A stretch of DNA of 42,618 nucleotides from assembly GCA_012033355.1 (NCBI GenBank), contig JAAUQZ010000010.1, positions 1 to 42,618 on the forward strand, given 5' to 3'. The stretch is from Leptolyngbyaceae cyanobacterium RM1_406_9. Its GTDB lineage: Bacteria > Cyanobacteriota > Cyanobacteriia > Elainellales > Elainellaceae. The notes under the pieces are model-generated. The model saw only the letters and a program-made list of their open reading frames with translations. It made no database searches and was not told the DNA's origin. Positions 1 to 8,448 of the stretch are shown here, piece by piece. Both the position numbers and the translations under genes were made by a program. Position 1 is the stretch's first letter, and each line of letters starts with the position of its first letter.

Positions 1-80
1 TTCACAAAGCCGACATTCTCAGCCATTGTATGGGCCTTTTTGGTGCCCTCTCGCAGCTTGGTTGCTAAATTACTGGTCAT
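1..80 (-). CDS. ho1: Heme oxygenase, N-terminal fragment (runs off the left edge)
   Basis: Only the first 26 codons are in the window, read leftward from an ATG at 80. The peptide begins MTSNLATKLREGTKKAHTMA and continues ENVGF, which I recognise as the N-terminus of cyanobacterial heme oxygenase 1. The His in KKAH matches the position of the proximal heme ligand in this family. The enzyme opens heme to biliverdin IXalpha with ferredoxin as electron donor, the first step of phycobilin synthesis. It lies downstream of chlM and a two-TM protein on the same strand, so tetrapyrrole genes are grouped here. The assignment rests on a short but very characteristic sequence. Confidence 0.85.
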   Translation of the reverse strand, partial: MTSNLATKLREGTKKAHTMAENVGFV

Positions 81-223
81 TATTAAAGTCCTACTAATCC
101 CAACATTAAATTTGCCTGCTGGAGTGCCGAAGCTTAACAATGCTAGAAGACAATGTTTAAAAAGCTTCCCAAATTGTTAGAGTAATCTGATTTGATGAGA
201 GTTTCTGTTAAAAATTCTTACGT

Positions 224-317
224 ATATAGCAATCCTCTTTGATTTATGAATAAAGATGATTCGTGAAAGTGCCGCCCTGAGGGCGGGCACTTTCACGAAT
301 CATTTAGGATCGCTACA
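224..317. repeat. MITE-like palindromic repeat, family A copy 1
   Basis: The core is a near-perfect inverted repeat at 256-303 (arms ATGATTCGTGAAAGTGCC, GC-rich tip, one bulge). It is flanked by imperfect outer inverted ends TATAGCAATCC and GGATCGCTACA. The same architecture recurs at 6828-6906 with a different tip. No coding capacity is seen. It lies between the heme oxygenase start and the end of the two-TM protein gene, so it could also fold in the mRNA as a terminator-like hairpin. Confidence 0.8.
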
Positions 318-344
318 TAAAACCCTAGTGGACGTAGCGCCATA

Positions 345-899
345 TCACGTAATGGTGATGTCTCTAAAGTCAGAACTGGCAAGCCGTTCGCGCAAGGTTT
401 GGGTGAGACGGGTTTCCTTCTGATCTTGCCCGTAGAAAAACTGATAGGTAAGGCTACCGTCCTCGCCGACGATAAACTTGGCATCAAATTCTTTGGCTCT
501 CTCATCTAGATAAGATTGGGCGGCTGTTTTAGGCAGGTTGGTGGCGGCAGCAAATTGCATCACAGACAAACATCCACTGTTTTGCTTGAGCAATCGGTAA
601 AAAGTGGCACGCAAACCAACCTGATCGAGACGCGGGTTGTGACGTGATGCACCAACCAGTAGCCAACCTCCTAGAGCGATCGGCGGTAGCCCAAATAGGA
701 ATCCTCCCACTAGGCGGGAAGAGCGGGTTTCAGCGTCTTCGGTGATGACACTGTGGGTAAAGGCGATGACGATGGCAGAGCCAGCAGCAAGAAATAGACC
801 TGCCAAAACTTTTTTGGTTTGCATCACTTTAGCCTGGAGCGGGGTCAGAATTGCAGCCTGATTTAGAAGGCTTGAGTTAGAAGACTGAGCGATCGCCAA
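345..899 (-). CDS. Conserved two-TM membrane protein with winged-helix-like tail
   Basis: This is a 184-residue protein of unknown function. Two hydrophobic segments are visible, about residues 29-50 (KVLAGLFLAAGSAIVIAF) and 63-84 (VGGFLFGLPPIALGGWLLVG). The soluble C-terminal part (about 97-160) contains a helix-turn-helix-like pattern (SVMQFAAATNLPKTAAQSYL) followed by a beta-rich GSLTYQFFYG stretch, which resembles a small winged helix. An internal Met at residue 26 (MQTKKVL) could be the real start. It follows chlM by about 80 bp on the same strand and may be cotranscribed with it. I do not recognise a named family. Confidence 0.6.
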   Translation of the reverse strand: MAIAQSSNSSLLNQAAILTPLQAKVMQTKKVLAGLFLAAGSAIVIAFTHSVITEDAETRSSRLVGGFLFGLPPIALGGWLLVGASRHNPRLDQVGLRATFYRLLKQNSGCLSVMQFAAATNLPKTAAQSYLDERAKEFDAKFIVGEDGSLTYQFFYGQDQKETRLTQTLRERLASSDFRDITIT

Positions 900-980
900 T
901 TTGTTCTCCTGATCTGCCTATTCAAGCGGCTATGCTACAGCCGCGTCAACCGTATCAGGCTTCGCTACTCCACAAATGGG

Positions 981-1702
981 CTAACGAGTGGCTTCTAGCA
1001 GGCGAGAGAAGTAGAAACGGGTCTTTGTCATGGCGTTGCGCTGGACTTTCCAGCCGCTTGCTTCCAAACCTTTTACAATGTTGGCTTCTCGATGCAGATA
1101 GGCACGAGTTGCTTTGCTGGGGCCAGGGAAAAAGTCGCCAATTTTTTTAGCAGACTGTAGGCAAAGGTTTTGGGGGCAAAGCTGAGGATCAGGCGCGAGT
1201 CTGCCAGGCTGCTGAGGTGATCAATCATGGCGATCGCCTTCTCCTGAGGATAGTGAATCAGCACATCCAGGCAAATGACCGTGTGATAGTGACCGCTCAG
1301 CGCTTCCAGGTCTTGCACAGCAAACGTGGGATTGTCCGCCTGCCCCAATGCTGTCTCGGCTCTGGTTTGAGCTTCTCCCACCATTTTCTCGGAAATGTCG
1401 CTGGCGTAGACCTTTGCGCCTGCTGCTGCCAGCGGAATGCTGAGGCTACCCACGCCACACCCAGCATCACAAACGGTCAGACTTGCTAGATTGCCATCAG
1501 CCTGAAGCCATGCCAGCACGGTATCTACGGTCTGTTGATGTCCTTTGCGGATGTCTAGCTGTACTTTGTTGACTTCACCATCACCATAGATCCGCCGCCA
1601 GCGGTCAAAGCCTGTGGCGTTAAAGTATTCCTGGACAACGGCTTTGTCGTCCACTGTCTTATTGTTGAGGGTCTTATCGCCAACTGTGTTCATTGAATTC
1701 AT
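981..1702 (-). CDS. chlM: Magnesium-protoporphyrin IX methyltransferase ChlM, with a frameshift
   Basis: It transfers a methyl group from SAM to the propionate of Mg-protoporphyrin IX in chlorophyll synthesis. Family signatures are EYFNATGFDRWRRIYGDG near the N-terminus and the SAM motif VCDAGCGVGSLSIPLA. The open frame stops at 1073 after an unrelated tail. If one A is added to the A7 run (plus strand T7 at 1142-1148), the frame continues as KKIGDFFPGPSKATRAYLHR and ends with TKTRFYFSRLLEATR at 981, the normal ChlM C-terminus, giving about 240 aa. Because chlM is needed for chlorophyll, a sequencing error or slippage at the A run is likelier than a null allele. Confidence 0.9.
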
Positions 1703-1881
1703 AAAGTTTTTTGAGCGCAGGCATTAGCCATTTGAACTGGAGCAAACTTTTCTATACTTTATGACGAATGACGAGCGACACATCACAATTTCCCAGCGCT
1801 AGCGTTGTTTTTAAGCGATGCGTTACGCTGCGCCAGTTGCATCCTACCCGACTACGAGATCTACAAATATTCAGCAGCTAT

Positions 1882-2049
1882 GCGGAATCGTTGAGGAGCA
1901 GTGCGGAATGACTGAGGAGCTAGGCAGAATGACTCAGCAGCATGGCGGAATGACTCAGCAGCTAGGCGGAATGACTTAGCAGCACGGCGGAATGATTGAG
2001 GAGCAGGGCGGAATGACTCAGCAGCACGGCGGAATGACTGAGGAGCTAT
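1882..2049. repeat. Tandem array 1: eight 21-bp units
   Basis: Eight consecutive units of exactly 21 bp, each beginning GCGGAAT(G/C) and containing (C/G)AGCAGC or GAGGAGC. Unit starts are 1882, 1903, 1924, 1945, 1966, 1987, 2008 and 2029, and a partial unit precedes them from about 1870. Units differ by a few substitutions but never in length. Because 21 is a multiple of 3, one minus-strand frame stays open through the array and would give a heptapeptide repeat like SFRRAAE; a plus frame reads MTQQHGG-like heptads with one stop. It sits between chlM and the cyclase/kinase gene, with no evident gene of its own. Confidence 0.95.
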
Positions 2050-2102
2050 GGTTTAACTGGCGTTGCTGAATGTAGAGATGATTTGCCTGTTCCGGTACCT
2101 CC

Positions 2103-2132
2103 TGTAAGGGCGAACGGCCGTTTGCCCCTACA
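2103..2132. repeat. Short palindrome (TGTARGGGC family)
   Basis: A 30-bp inverted repeat with arms TGTAAGGGCGAACGG and CCGTTTGCCCCTACA. It lies just downstream of the cyclase/kinase stop (2165, minus strand), where it could act as a terminator-like hairpin. Related GTAGGGGCAA / TTGCCCCTAC arms occur at 23694-23720. Confidence 0.7.
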
Positions 2133-2164
2133 AGAATTCATCCCTTCAATCAGTTACGCGCCTA

Positions 2165-3921
2165 CTAATGCGATCGCAACTGCTGCTGAAATTCTTCTGC
2201 TTGCTTGGCGTTGGGAATTTCGGCGGCGATCGCCTGCACCAACTGCTCTGGCTTTAGATGAGGCGTTTGGGCGAGAATGTCTTCCACAATGTAGTCTGCC
2301 ATTGGGCCGATGCAGCGGGCTAGCTCAGTGCGGCAACGTTCGACAAACTTAGGGTCGAGGACGGGTAAGGGTTTAGGTGGAGGGATGGGTAATCGCTGCT
2401 GCTGGGTGACGTTGCTCACGGGGCGGCTGAAGTGAATCGATGGAGGGGGAATCGGGCTACTTGCTGCACCCGGCGACCCCAGCGCTGTCATTACCTCAGC
2501 CGCAGACTGGTAGCGGTCTTTGGGCTTTTCAGACAGCATTTTATTGAGAATATGAGTGAGGCGATCGCCCACCTGCACGTAAGACTGCCAGCACCATTCC
2601 AAAGACTCGCGATCGGTTAGGGTGTTAGGCTCCTGACCTGTGAGCAAGACGATCGCTGTCACGCCCAGCGCATACAGGTCACTACAGGGATAGCACTGCC
2701 CCATGCGGATTTGCTCTGGGGGCGCGTAGCCCAACTTGCCCACAAAGGAAGCCTGACTTACCGTTGAGTCACCTTCCGCGTAAGCCGCCCAAATTTGATT
2801 AACAGCTTGTTTGACTAAGCCAAAGTCGATCAGCATCGGGTGCGTCTGACCGTCGGGCAGCATGACGTTATCGGGTGAAATGTCGCGGTGAACAATGTTT
2901 AATCGGTGCAGATACTCCAAAACAGGCAGCAGGTCAGCTAGCCACTGCGTTATCTCGGCTTCGGAAAAGGCGGCTCCCTGGCGCAGCTTTTCCCGCAGGA
3001 GGGTGGCGTAGGTTTTGCCGTCAATGTATTCCTGCACCAGAAACAGCCGCCCCTTCTCGGCAAACCAGGCGAGAAAGCGGGGAATTTGCGGATGCTGAAT
3101 TTCGTAGAGGACTCTGGCTTCTTGCTCAAACAATTGGCGTGATTTTTGCACCGTGTAGTCGGCGCGGCTGGCTGGCACAAATTCCTTCAGCACGCACAAA
3201 TCACCAAACCGCTGCATATCTGAGGCTAAATAGGTGCGCCCAAAGCCACCCCGCCCCAAAACTCGGTGAATCTGATAGCGACCGTCGATGATGGTATCCA
3301 GCAGCGTTTCCTCGGTGGCAAACCCGATCGGGTTGAAGGGAGCCGAATCTGAGGAACTGACGGCATGAGGGTCTAAGTCACGGGCTGGTAAAATCTGGTA
3401 GGCAGGAACGGGCTGCTGAATATTCTTCAGTTTTAGTGGGCCAGCATAGACCGCTTCCATCTCCAGTCGATCTTTTACTACGTCGTAAACGGTTTGAGAG
3501 ATGCAGATGCCGCCAGGTTTTGCCTCGGTTTGCAGGCGGGCGGCGATGTTAACCCCGTTGCCCATCACGTCGGTTTCACTAAAAAATACGTCGCCCAGGT
3601 GAATCCCAACGCGGTGAATCAGCACATCTTCGGGCGATCGCCCGTCTGCCTGGTCAGCAATCGTAGTCTGAATTTCGATCGCACAGGCGACCGCCTGAAC
3701 TGCGCTGACGAAATACATCAGCAAGCCGTCTCCGGTAGACTTCAGCACTTGCCCTTCAGTACTTTGGCAGATTTGCCGCATCATCTGAAGGTCACGCTGA
3801 ATCAGCGTTAGCGTGTGTTCTTCATCGCTGGACATCCGAGCGCTAAACCAACGCTATCGGTAATCACAATAGCGGCTAGAGCGCGGTTTCCTCGTTTCAA
3901 CAGTGGAGCTTGGCTGTCCAT
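2165..3921 (-). CDS. Class III nucleotide cyclase-domain / Ser-Thr protein kinase, with a frameshift near the start
   Basis: The N-terminal part (about residues 15-170) is a class III nucleotide cyclase homology domain (STGDGLLMYF, HLGDVFF, GVNIAARLQ, GGICISQTVYD). A Hanks-type kinase domain follows (about 215-480): glycine loop LGRGGFGRTYLA, Lys in VLKEF, catalytic loop HRDISPDN, LIDFG, and APPEQ. A proline-rich linker and a short helical C-terminus complete it. The frame starts at 3835 as MSSDEEHTLT, inside the domain. Adding one T to the TTT (plus AAA at 3845-3847) joins it to an upstream start at 3921 (MDSQAPLLKRG, then IVITDSVGFSAR), giving about 585 aa. Whether the cyclase domain is catalytic is not clear. 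Confidence 0.85.
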
Positions 3922-4164
3922 ACGGGCAACTGTGGCTGGTGGGTTGGACTGTTGACGCTGCTGGTAATGGATTGATCGCCCGATTCAGTAAATCTAAGCA
4001 ACAGAGTCTTGCACCCGTCTGCCTCTAGTGTAATCTTGTCTGAAAAACACCAAAAAATCAAAGTCAGTACAAACGTCAGCACATCTCAATCTGCTCTAGC
4101 CCCGATCGCCACGCCCCTTTAGACTTGTTCTAGTGAATTAATATCGCGAGGGAAATCAGGTCAG

Positions 4165-5580
4165 ATGCGAATTCTGTTTGTTGCAGCGGAAGCAGCGCCA
4201 CTTGCCAAAGTCGGCGGCATGGGAGACGTAGTTGGGGCCTTGCCCAAAGTCCTAAAAGCAATGGGGCACGATGTCCGCATCTTCATGCCCTACTATGGCT
4301 TCATGCCTGACAAGATTGAGATTCCTCCAGATCCGGTCTGGTCAGGATCAGCAATGTTTGAGGGCTTCGATGTCTATGAGGCTACCTTACCTGGCTCAGA
4401 TATACCGCTTTACCTGTTTGGGCACCTTGCTTTTGCAGGACGCAACATCTACGGTGGCGAAAACGAAGACTGGCGGTTTACCCTGTTTGCCAACGGTGCG
4501 GCTGAGTTTGCCTGGAACTACTGGAAACCTCAATTAATTCACTGCCACGACTGGCATACGGGCATGATTCCGGTGTGGATGCACCAGTCGCCCGACATCA
4601 GTACGGTCTACACCATTCACAATCTGGCCTATCAAGGGCCGTGGCGCTGGAAGCTAGAGCGCATGACCTGGTGCCCCTGGTATATGCAAGGACACAACAC
4701 AATGGCGGCGGCCGTGCAGTTTGCCGATGTCGTGCATACCGTTTCGCCGACCTATGCCCAGCAGATTCAAACGCCTGCCTATGGTGAAACGCTGGAAGGT
4801 TTGCTTTCCTTTATCAGCGGCAAGCTGGTTGGCATTCTCAACGGCATTGATACAAAAGTGTATGACCCCACTGTAGATAAGCATCTCGCCAAAACTTTCA
4901 CAGCAGAGACTATAGATAACCGCAAAGCAAACAAAATTGCGCTTCAAGAAGAAGTTGGCTTAGAGGTTAATTCTGGAGCCTTCCTGATTGGCATGGTGTC
5001 GCGTCTGGTCGAGCAAAAAGGGCTGGATCTGGTGATTCAAATGCTCGATCGGTTTATGGCTTATACCAATGCTCAGTTGGTTGTTTTGGGAACGGGCGAT
5101 CGCTACTACGAAACCCAACTCTGGCAAATTGCCTCCCGCTTTCCCGGTCGGATGTCTGCCTACCTGCTCTACAACGATGCCCTGGCCAGACGGATTTACG
5201 CAGGCACCGATGCTTTCCTCATGCCATCCCGATTTGAACCCTGCGGCATTAGCCAAATGCTGGCTTTGCGCTACGGCTCTGTTCCGATCGTGCGGCGCAC
5301 GGGCGGCTTAGTCGATACCGTTGAGCATCACGTTCCAGCAACGGGAACCGGAACCGGGTATTGTTTCGATCGCTACGAGCCTTTGGACCTGTACACCTGC
5401 CTGGTGAGAGCCTGGGAAGGCTTCCAGTTCAAGCCACAGTGGAAAGAGTTACAAAAACGCGGCATGAGCCAGGATTTTAGCTGGGAGAAATACGCCAAAG
5501 AATACGTCAAGATTTACCACCGAGCAGCAAGTTTACCCGAAGAAGAACCCATCGAAAAACAGCCAAAACTGGTGGGTTAA
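4165..5580 (+). CDS. glgA: Glycogen synthase (ADP-glucose type)
   Basis: A 471-residue GT5 glycosyltransferase that elongates alpha-1,4-glucan from ADP-glucose for glycogen storage. The N-terminal [14 protein letters not shown] is the ADP-glucose-binding KxGG motif, HDWHTG follows, and the C-terminal lobe has [22 protein letters not shown] and [10 protein letters not shown]. The length fits the family. The ATG at 4165 is preceded by GAGGGAAATCAGG. It faces away from the cyclase/kinase gene and ends 6 bp before the converging recombinase gene. Confidence 0.97.
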   Translation: MRILFVAAEAAPLAKVGGMGDVVGALPKVLKAMGHDVRIFMPYYGFMPDKIEIPPDPVWSGSAMFEGFDVYEATLPGSDIPLYLFGHLAFAGRNIYGGENEDWRFTLFANGAAEFAWNYWKPQLIHCHDWHTGMIPVWMHQSPDISTVYTIHNLAYQGPWRWKLERMTWCPWYMQGHNTMAAAVQFADVVHTVSPTYAQQIQTPAYGETLEGLLSFISGKLVGILNGIDTKVYDPTVDKHLAKTFTAETIDNRKANKIALQEEVGLEVNSGAFLIGMVSRLVEQKGLDLVIQMLDRFMAYTNAQLVVLGTGDRYYETQLWQIASRFPGRMSAYLLYNDALARRIYAGTDAFLMPSRFEPCGISQMLALRYGSVPIVRRTGGLVDTVEHHVPATGTGTGYCFDRYEPLDLYTCLVRAWEGFQFKPQWKELQKRGMSQDFSWEKYAKEYVKIYHRAASLPEEEPIEKQPKLVG

Positions 5581-5586
5581 GTCGCT

Positions 5587-6753
5587 CTATCCCCGCCAAC
5601 TCATCTGACTTTGGCTCAAAGCTGAGGCAACGGCTTGCCGCTGGTCACGACGAGTAATCCAGCGATGGTATGTGCGATTGTGAATTGCAACGGAGTGCCC
5701 CATCATTTGGGCGGCGACGGTATCGGGCAAGCCAAAGTGAATCGTTCTCACCGCCCAGGCATGACGCAGATCGTAGGGCGAAAAGGGCAATCCGTAGCGG
5801 CGAAATTGGGTAGTCACCTGCTGCCCAATTTTCTGTGGGGTGGTTTGATTTAAGTCTGTGTTAACCTGCGGCAGGCGCACCTCTCGCAAGTTAAACTGCT
5901 CCACCCATTCCGGGTAGAACGGCCAAACTTCGTGCTGTCCTGTTTTGGTTGTCGGTGAGACTTCCACCGTCGCTTCGAGATTGCCCTGTTCTAGCGCAGT
6001 GTAGTCACAGAAGAAAACTTCGTGATTTCTCAGCCCGTAGGTAGCCATGATGCCATAGACAAATCGCCAGTTGGGGTTGGGAATCTGGGCGATCGCCTCT
6101 ACAATTTCCTCGTCTGAAGGCAACCGCCGCATCTGAGTCCGGCTGGGGCTATAGGTTCCCCATAAAGTTTTAAGCGAGGTGGGCAACTCCAAATTGAGAA
6201 ATTCGGCTAGAGCATTCAGCGCAGTACAGCAAACCTGACGGCTGCGAGAATTGTTCGGCATGGACTGCACCGTTGCGTAGATAGCTTCGGTCAGGGTGAA
6301 GTTACGAGTTTGGGCGATCGCTCCCAACTTATTCAGATAGGGCGCGTAGGCCTTCTTCCAGGTGGTTTTCACCGACGCTAAATCAGCGCTGCAAGAATTT
6401 GCCAGAAAATGCTGCTCAAAAGCATCTAGCTTCTCAGCTAAATCCATCTGATGGAGCCGCCCACCGCCCGCTAGGGGTAAGTAATCGCGCCAGTCAAACG
6501 TATTTTGAATTAACTGAGCAGCAACCACTTTGGCAGTTTGCTCCGCTTGCTTTAGCCCTGCCGCTGTTGCTGGAATATCCAAACTGAGGCGCTGCTGGTG
6601 CGATCGCAAGCGATCGCTTCCCGGTCGTGGCGGCAATGTCCCCCGCAGGCTCAGTTTTTGTCCCCGACGTTCAACCTGTAGCCCCAGCCGAGCCGCCTTC
6701 AGGCGTTGATTAAGCTGAACAATTCGAGCATCGATCGCAGTTGGGTCAGTCAT
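5587..6753 (-). CDS. Tyrosine-type site-specific recombinase/integrase
   Basis: A 388-residue protein from the ATG at 6753. The C-terminal catalytic domain shows the first Arg in TYGLRNHEVF, the box II region as PYDLRHAWAVR, His in MMGHSVAIHNR, and the nucleophile Tyr in RTYHRWI. The residue that is usually His in HxxR is Tyr here (YDLR), while the following His is kept. The N-terminal half resembles a core-binding SAM-like domain. No phage genes or att-like repeats flank it, so it is more likely a resident cyanobacterial recombinase than the end of an island, but its substrate is unknown. It converges on glgA. Confidence 0.8.
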   Translation of the reverse strand: MTDPTAIDARIVQLNQRLKAARLGLQVERRGQKLSLRGTLPPRPGSDRLRSHQQRLSLDIPATAAGLKQAEQTAKVVAAQLIQNTFDWRDYLPLAGGGRLHQMDLAEKLDAFEQHFLANSCSADLASVKTTWKKAYAPYLNKLGAIAQTRNFTLTEAIYATVQSMPNNSRSRQVCCTALNALAEFLNLELPTSLKTLWGTYSPSRTQMRRLPSDEEIVEAIAQIPNPNWRFVYGIMATYGLRNHEVFFCDYTALEQGNLEATVEVSPTTKTGQHEVWPFYPEWVEQFNLREVRLPQVNTDLNQTTPQKIGQQVTTQFRRYGLPFSPYDLRHAWAVRTIHFGLPDTVAAQMMGHSVAIHNRTYHRWITRRDQRQAVASALSQSQMSWRG

Positions 6754-6827
6754 AGCAACGAATCCAGTCAAAACGGAAGTTTGAACTTGCGTGTCAACAG
6801 GTGTCCAGTCTTCAATAAGAACTTAAG

Positions 6828-6906
6828 ATATAGCAATACTCTGGGATTTGTGAAAAAAATGATTCGTGAAGGTGCCCACCTTCACGAATCATTTAGGATC
6901 GCTACA
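6828..6906. repeat. MITE-like palindromic repeat, family A copy 2
   Basis: Shares the outer ends (TATAGCAATACTC on the left, GGATCGCTACA on the right) and the arm ATGATTCGTGAAGGTG with 224-317. The core palindrome at 6859-6892 is perfect: 16-bp arms around a 2-bp centre. It lies in the intergenic space between the recombinase start and hemH, and the hemH promoter must lie downstream of it. Confidence 0.85.
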
Positions 6907-7050
6907 GCAAGTAGTACATCGCTGTCAAACTAAAACTGTTAGGTTAATCAAGTTAAATCTATCGATTAGATTTGTGATTAGAGCGAGTCAGTGGGTTTCA
7001 TTGTTAAAATCAGTAACAAATATTAAAACGTTGGGGAAGCTGTAACCGTT

Positions 7051-8214
7051 ATGGGGCGTGTTGGGGTTTTACTGCTTAACTTAGGTGGTCCAGACCAGTT
7101 GGAGGATGTCCGTCCTTTCCTATTTAATCTGTTTTCTGACCCGGAGATCATTCGACTGCCGTTCCCCTGGTTACAGAAACCTTTGGCATGGCTAATTTCC
7201 ACTAGCCGAGCCAAGAAGTCTCAGGAAAACTACAAGCAGATTGGTGGCGGCTCTCCCCTACGCCGAATCACTGAGGAGCAAGCACAGGCGCTTCAGGCTT
7301 CGTTGCAGGCGAAAGGACAGGATGCTCAGGTTTACATTGGGATGCGCTACTGGTATCCCTTTACCGAAGAGGCGATCGCCCGAATAAAGCGCGATCGCAT
7401 TGAGAAGCTCGTGATTCTACCGCTCTATCCACAATTTTCTATTAGCACCAGCGGCTCTAGCTTCCGGCTGCTAGAAGCGCTCTGGAAAGAAGATCCTGCC
7501 CTGGATCGGGTAGAGCATACCGTGATTACCTCCTGGTATGACCGACCCGGATATCTCAGGGCAATGGCGCAACTGATCGCTGGAGAACTGGATAAATTTC
7601 CCAATCCTGACGAGGTGCATATTTTCTTCAGCGCTCACGGCGTTCCGGTCAGCTATGTGGAAGAGGCGGGCGATCCCTACCAGCGGGAAATTGAGGAATG
7701 CACGGCTTTAATTATGCAAACCCTCAATCGCCCTAACCCTCACACGTTGGCCTACCAAAGCCGAGTTGGCCCAGTGGAGTGGTTGAAGCCCTACACCGAA
7801 GATGCGATCGCTGAACTCGCCGCCGAAGGCGTACAAAACCTGCTCGTCGTGCCGATTAGCTTTGTCTCAGAACACATTGAGACCCTGCAAGAAATTGACA
7901 TGGAGTATCGGGAAGTAGCAGAAGAAGCAGGGATTCACGAATTTCATCGAGTTCCCGCCCTCAACACCCATCCGGTTTTCATTGAAGACCTGGCTGACAT
8001 GGTGGCAGACGCGCTGAACTCGCCCAGCGTCAATCTCTCTGAGGTCATGCGTCCTGAAAAGGGCACCAAACTCTACCCTCAAGAGCGCTGGGAATGGGGC
8101 ATGACGACCGCCGCTGAAGTCTGGAATGGTCGGCTAGCCATGCTGGGATTTCTCGCCCTGCTCATTGAGCTAATCAGCGGTCATGGCCCATTACACTTCG
8201 TCGGTCTGCTCTAG
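7051..8214 (+). CDS. hemH: Ferrochelatase with C-terminal chlorophyll-binding-like helix
   Basis: Inserts Fe2+ into protoporphyrin IX, the last step of protoheme synthesis and the branch opposite to chlM. The start is [15 protein letters not shown], and the catalytic His lies in [13 protein letters not shown]. At 387 aa it is longer than bacterial HemH because of a C-terminal extension: a linker, then [20 protein letters not shown] and a hydrophobic helix. This is the CAB/LHC-like segment (ExxNGRxAM) typical of cyanobacterial and plastid ferrochelatases. The extension is thought to aid membrane attachment and coupling to chlorophyll supply. Confidence 0.97.
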   Translation: MGRVGVLLLNLGGPDQLEDVRPFLFNLFSDPEIIRLPFPWLQKPLAWLISTSRAKKSQENYKQIGGGSPLRRITEEQAQALQASLQAKGQDAQVYIGMRYWYPFTEEAIARIKRDRIEKLVILPLYPQFSISTSGSSFRLLEALWKEDPALDRVEHTVITSWYDRPGYLRAMAQLIAGELDKFPNPDEVHIFFSAHGVPVSYVEEAGDPYQREIEECTALIMQTLNRPNPHTLAYQSRVGPVEWLKPYTEDAIAELAAEGVQNLLVVPISFVSEHIETLQEIDMEYREVAEEAGIHEFHRVPALNTHPVFIEDLADMVADALNSPSVNLSEVMRPEKGTKLYPQERWEWGMTTAAEVWNGRLAMLGFLALLIELISGHGPLHFVGLL

Positions 8215-8220
8215 CAGACC
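8203..8220. terminator. Small hairpin over the hemH stop codon
   Basis: GGTCTGC TCTA GCAGACC is a perfect 7-bp stem with a 4-nt loop that includes the TAG stop. There is no T-run after it, so it is a weak candidate terminator or mRNA 3' stabiliser. Confidence 0.4.
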
Positions 8221-8247
8221 TGGGCTTAAACTTGCAAACCTTTGTGG

Positions 8248-8286
8248 GGTAAACGTTTCGCTTATAATGTGAGTGAGACGTTTACC
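8248..8286. promoter_or_regulatory. Inverted repeat flanking a TATAAT box (possible operator/promoter)
   Basis: Arms GGTAAACGTTTC (8248-8259) and GAGACGTTTACC (8275-8286) match at 11 of 12 positions. The 15-bp spacer holds a consensus -10 hexamer TATAAT at 8263-8268. This lies between hemH and the flavin amine oxidase gene, about 160 bp upstream of the latter. A regulator-bound promoter for the amine oxidase fits the arrangement, but no good -35 at 17-bp spacing is seen. Confidence 0.4.
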
Positions 8287-8411
8287 TTATACTGGTTTGT
8301 CATGGCGCTGCTGCGGACGCAATGAATTTCCTGGCAGCTTCAAGGTCTGAAGACTTGTAGAAGACGCAATGAGAAGGGGTTTAGTCCCCCCATTTCGCTT
8401 CTAATCTAGAT

Positions 8412-8439
8412 TTCATCCTTCATCCCTCATCCCTCACCC
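8412..8439. repeat. Heptanucleotide repeat run (TTCATCC type)
   Basis: Four consecutive 7-mers, TTCATCC twice, then CTCATCC and CTCACCC. This is the STRR type of short tandem heptamer known from cyanobacteria. It ends 10 bp before the amine oxidase ATG, so it occupies the leader and replaces a recognisable ribosome binding site. Confidence 0.8.
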
Positions 8440-8448
8440 TTTCACTTT

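Noticed and set aside
1073-1150. Alternative C-terminus of ChlM (ATFSLAPAKQLVPICIEKPTL)
   Set aside because: It is the out-of-frame reading after the A7 tract; the other frame gives the conserved family C-terminus.
1882-2049. CRISPR array
   Set aside because: Units are directly contiguous without unique spacers, and no cas genes are present. The same holds for 39512-39721 and 41877-42022.
2875-3291. 138-aa plus-strand ORF inside the cyclase/kinase gene
   Set aside because: It is a shadow frame, Arg/Ala-rich and without domain features, opposite a clearly coding kinase domain.
3897-4082. 61-aa minus-strand ORF upstream of glgA
   Set aside because: No homology, overlaps the restored cyclase/kinase start, and has no ribosome binding site.
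5587-6753. Prophage or genomic island around the recombinase
   Set aside because: Flanking genes are core (glgA, hemH), and no phage genes, tRNA or direct repeats were seen.
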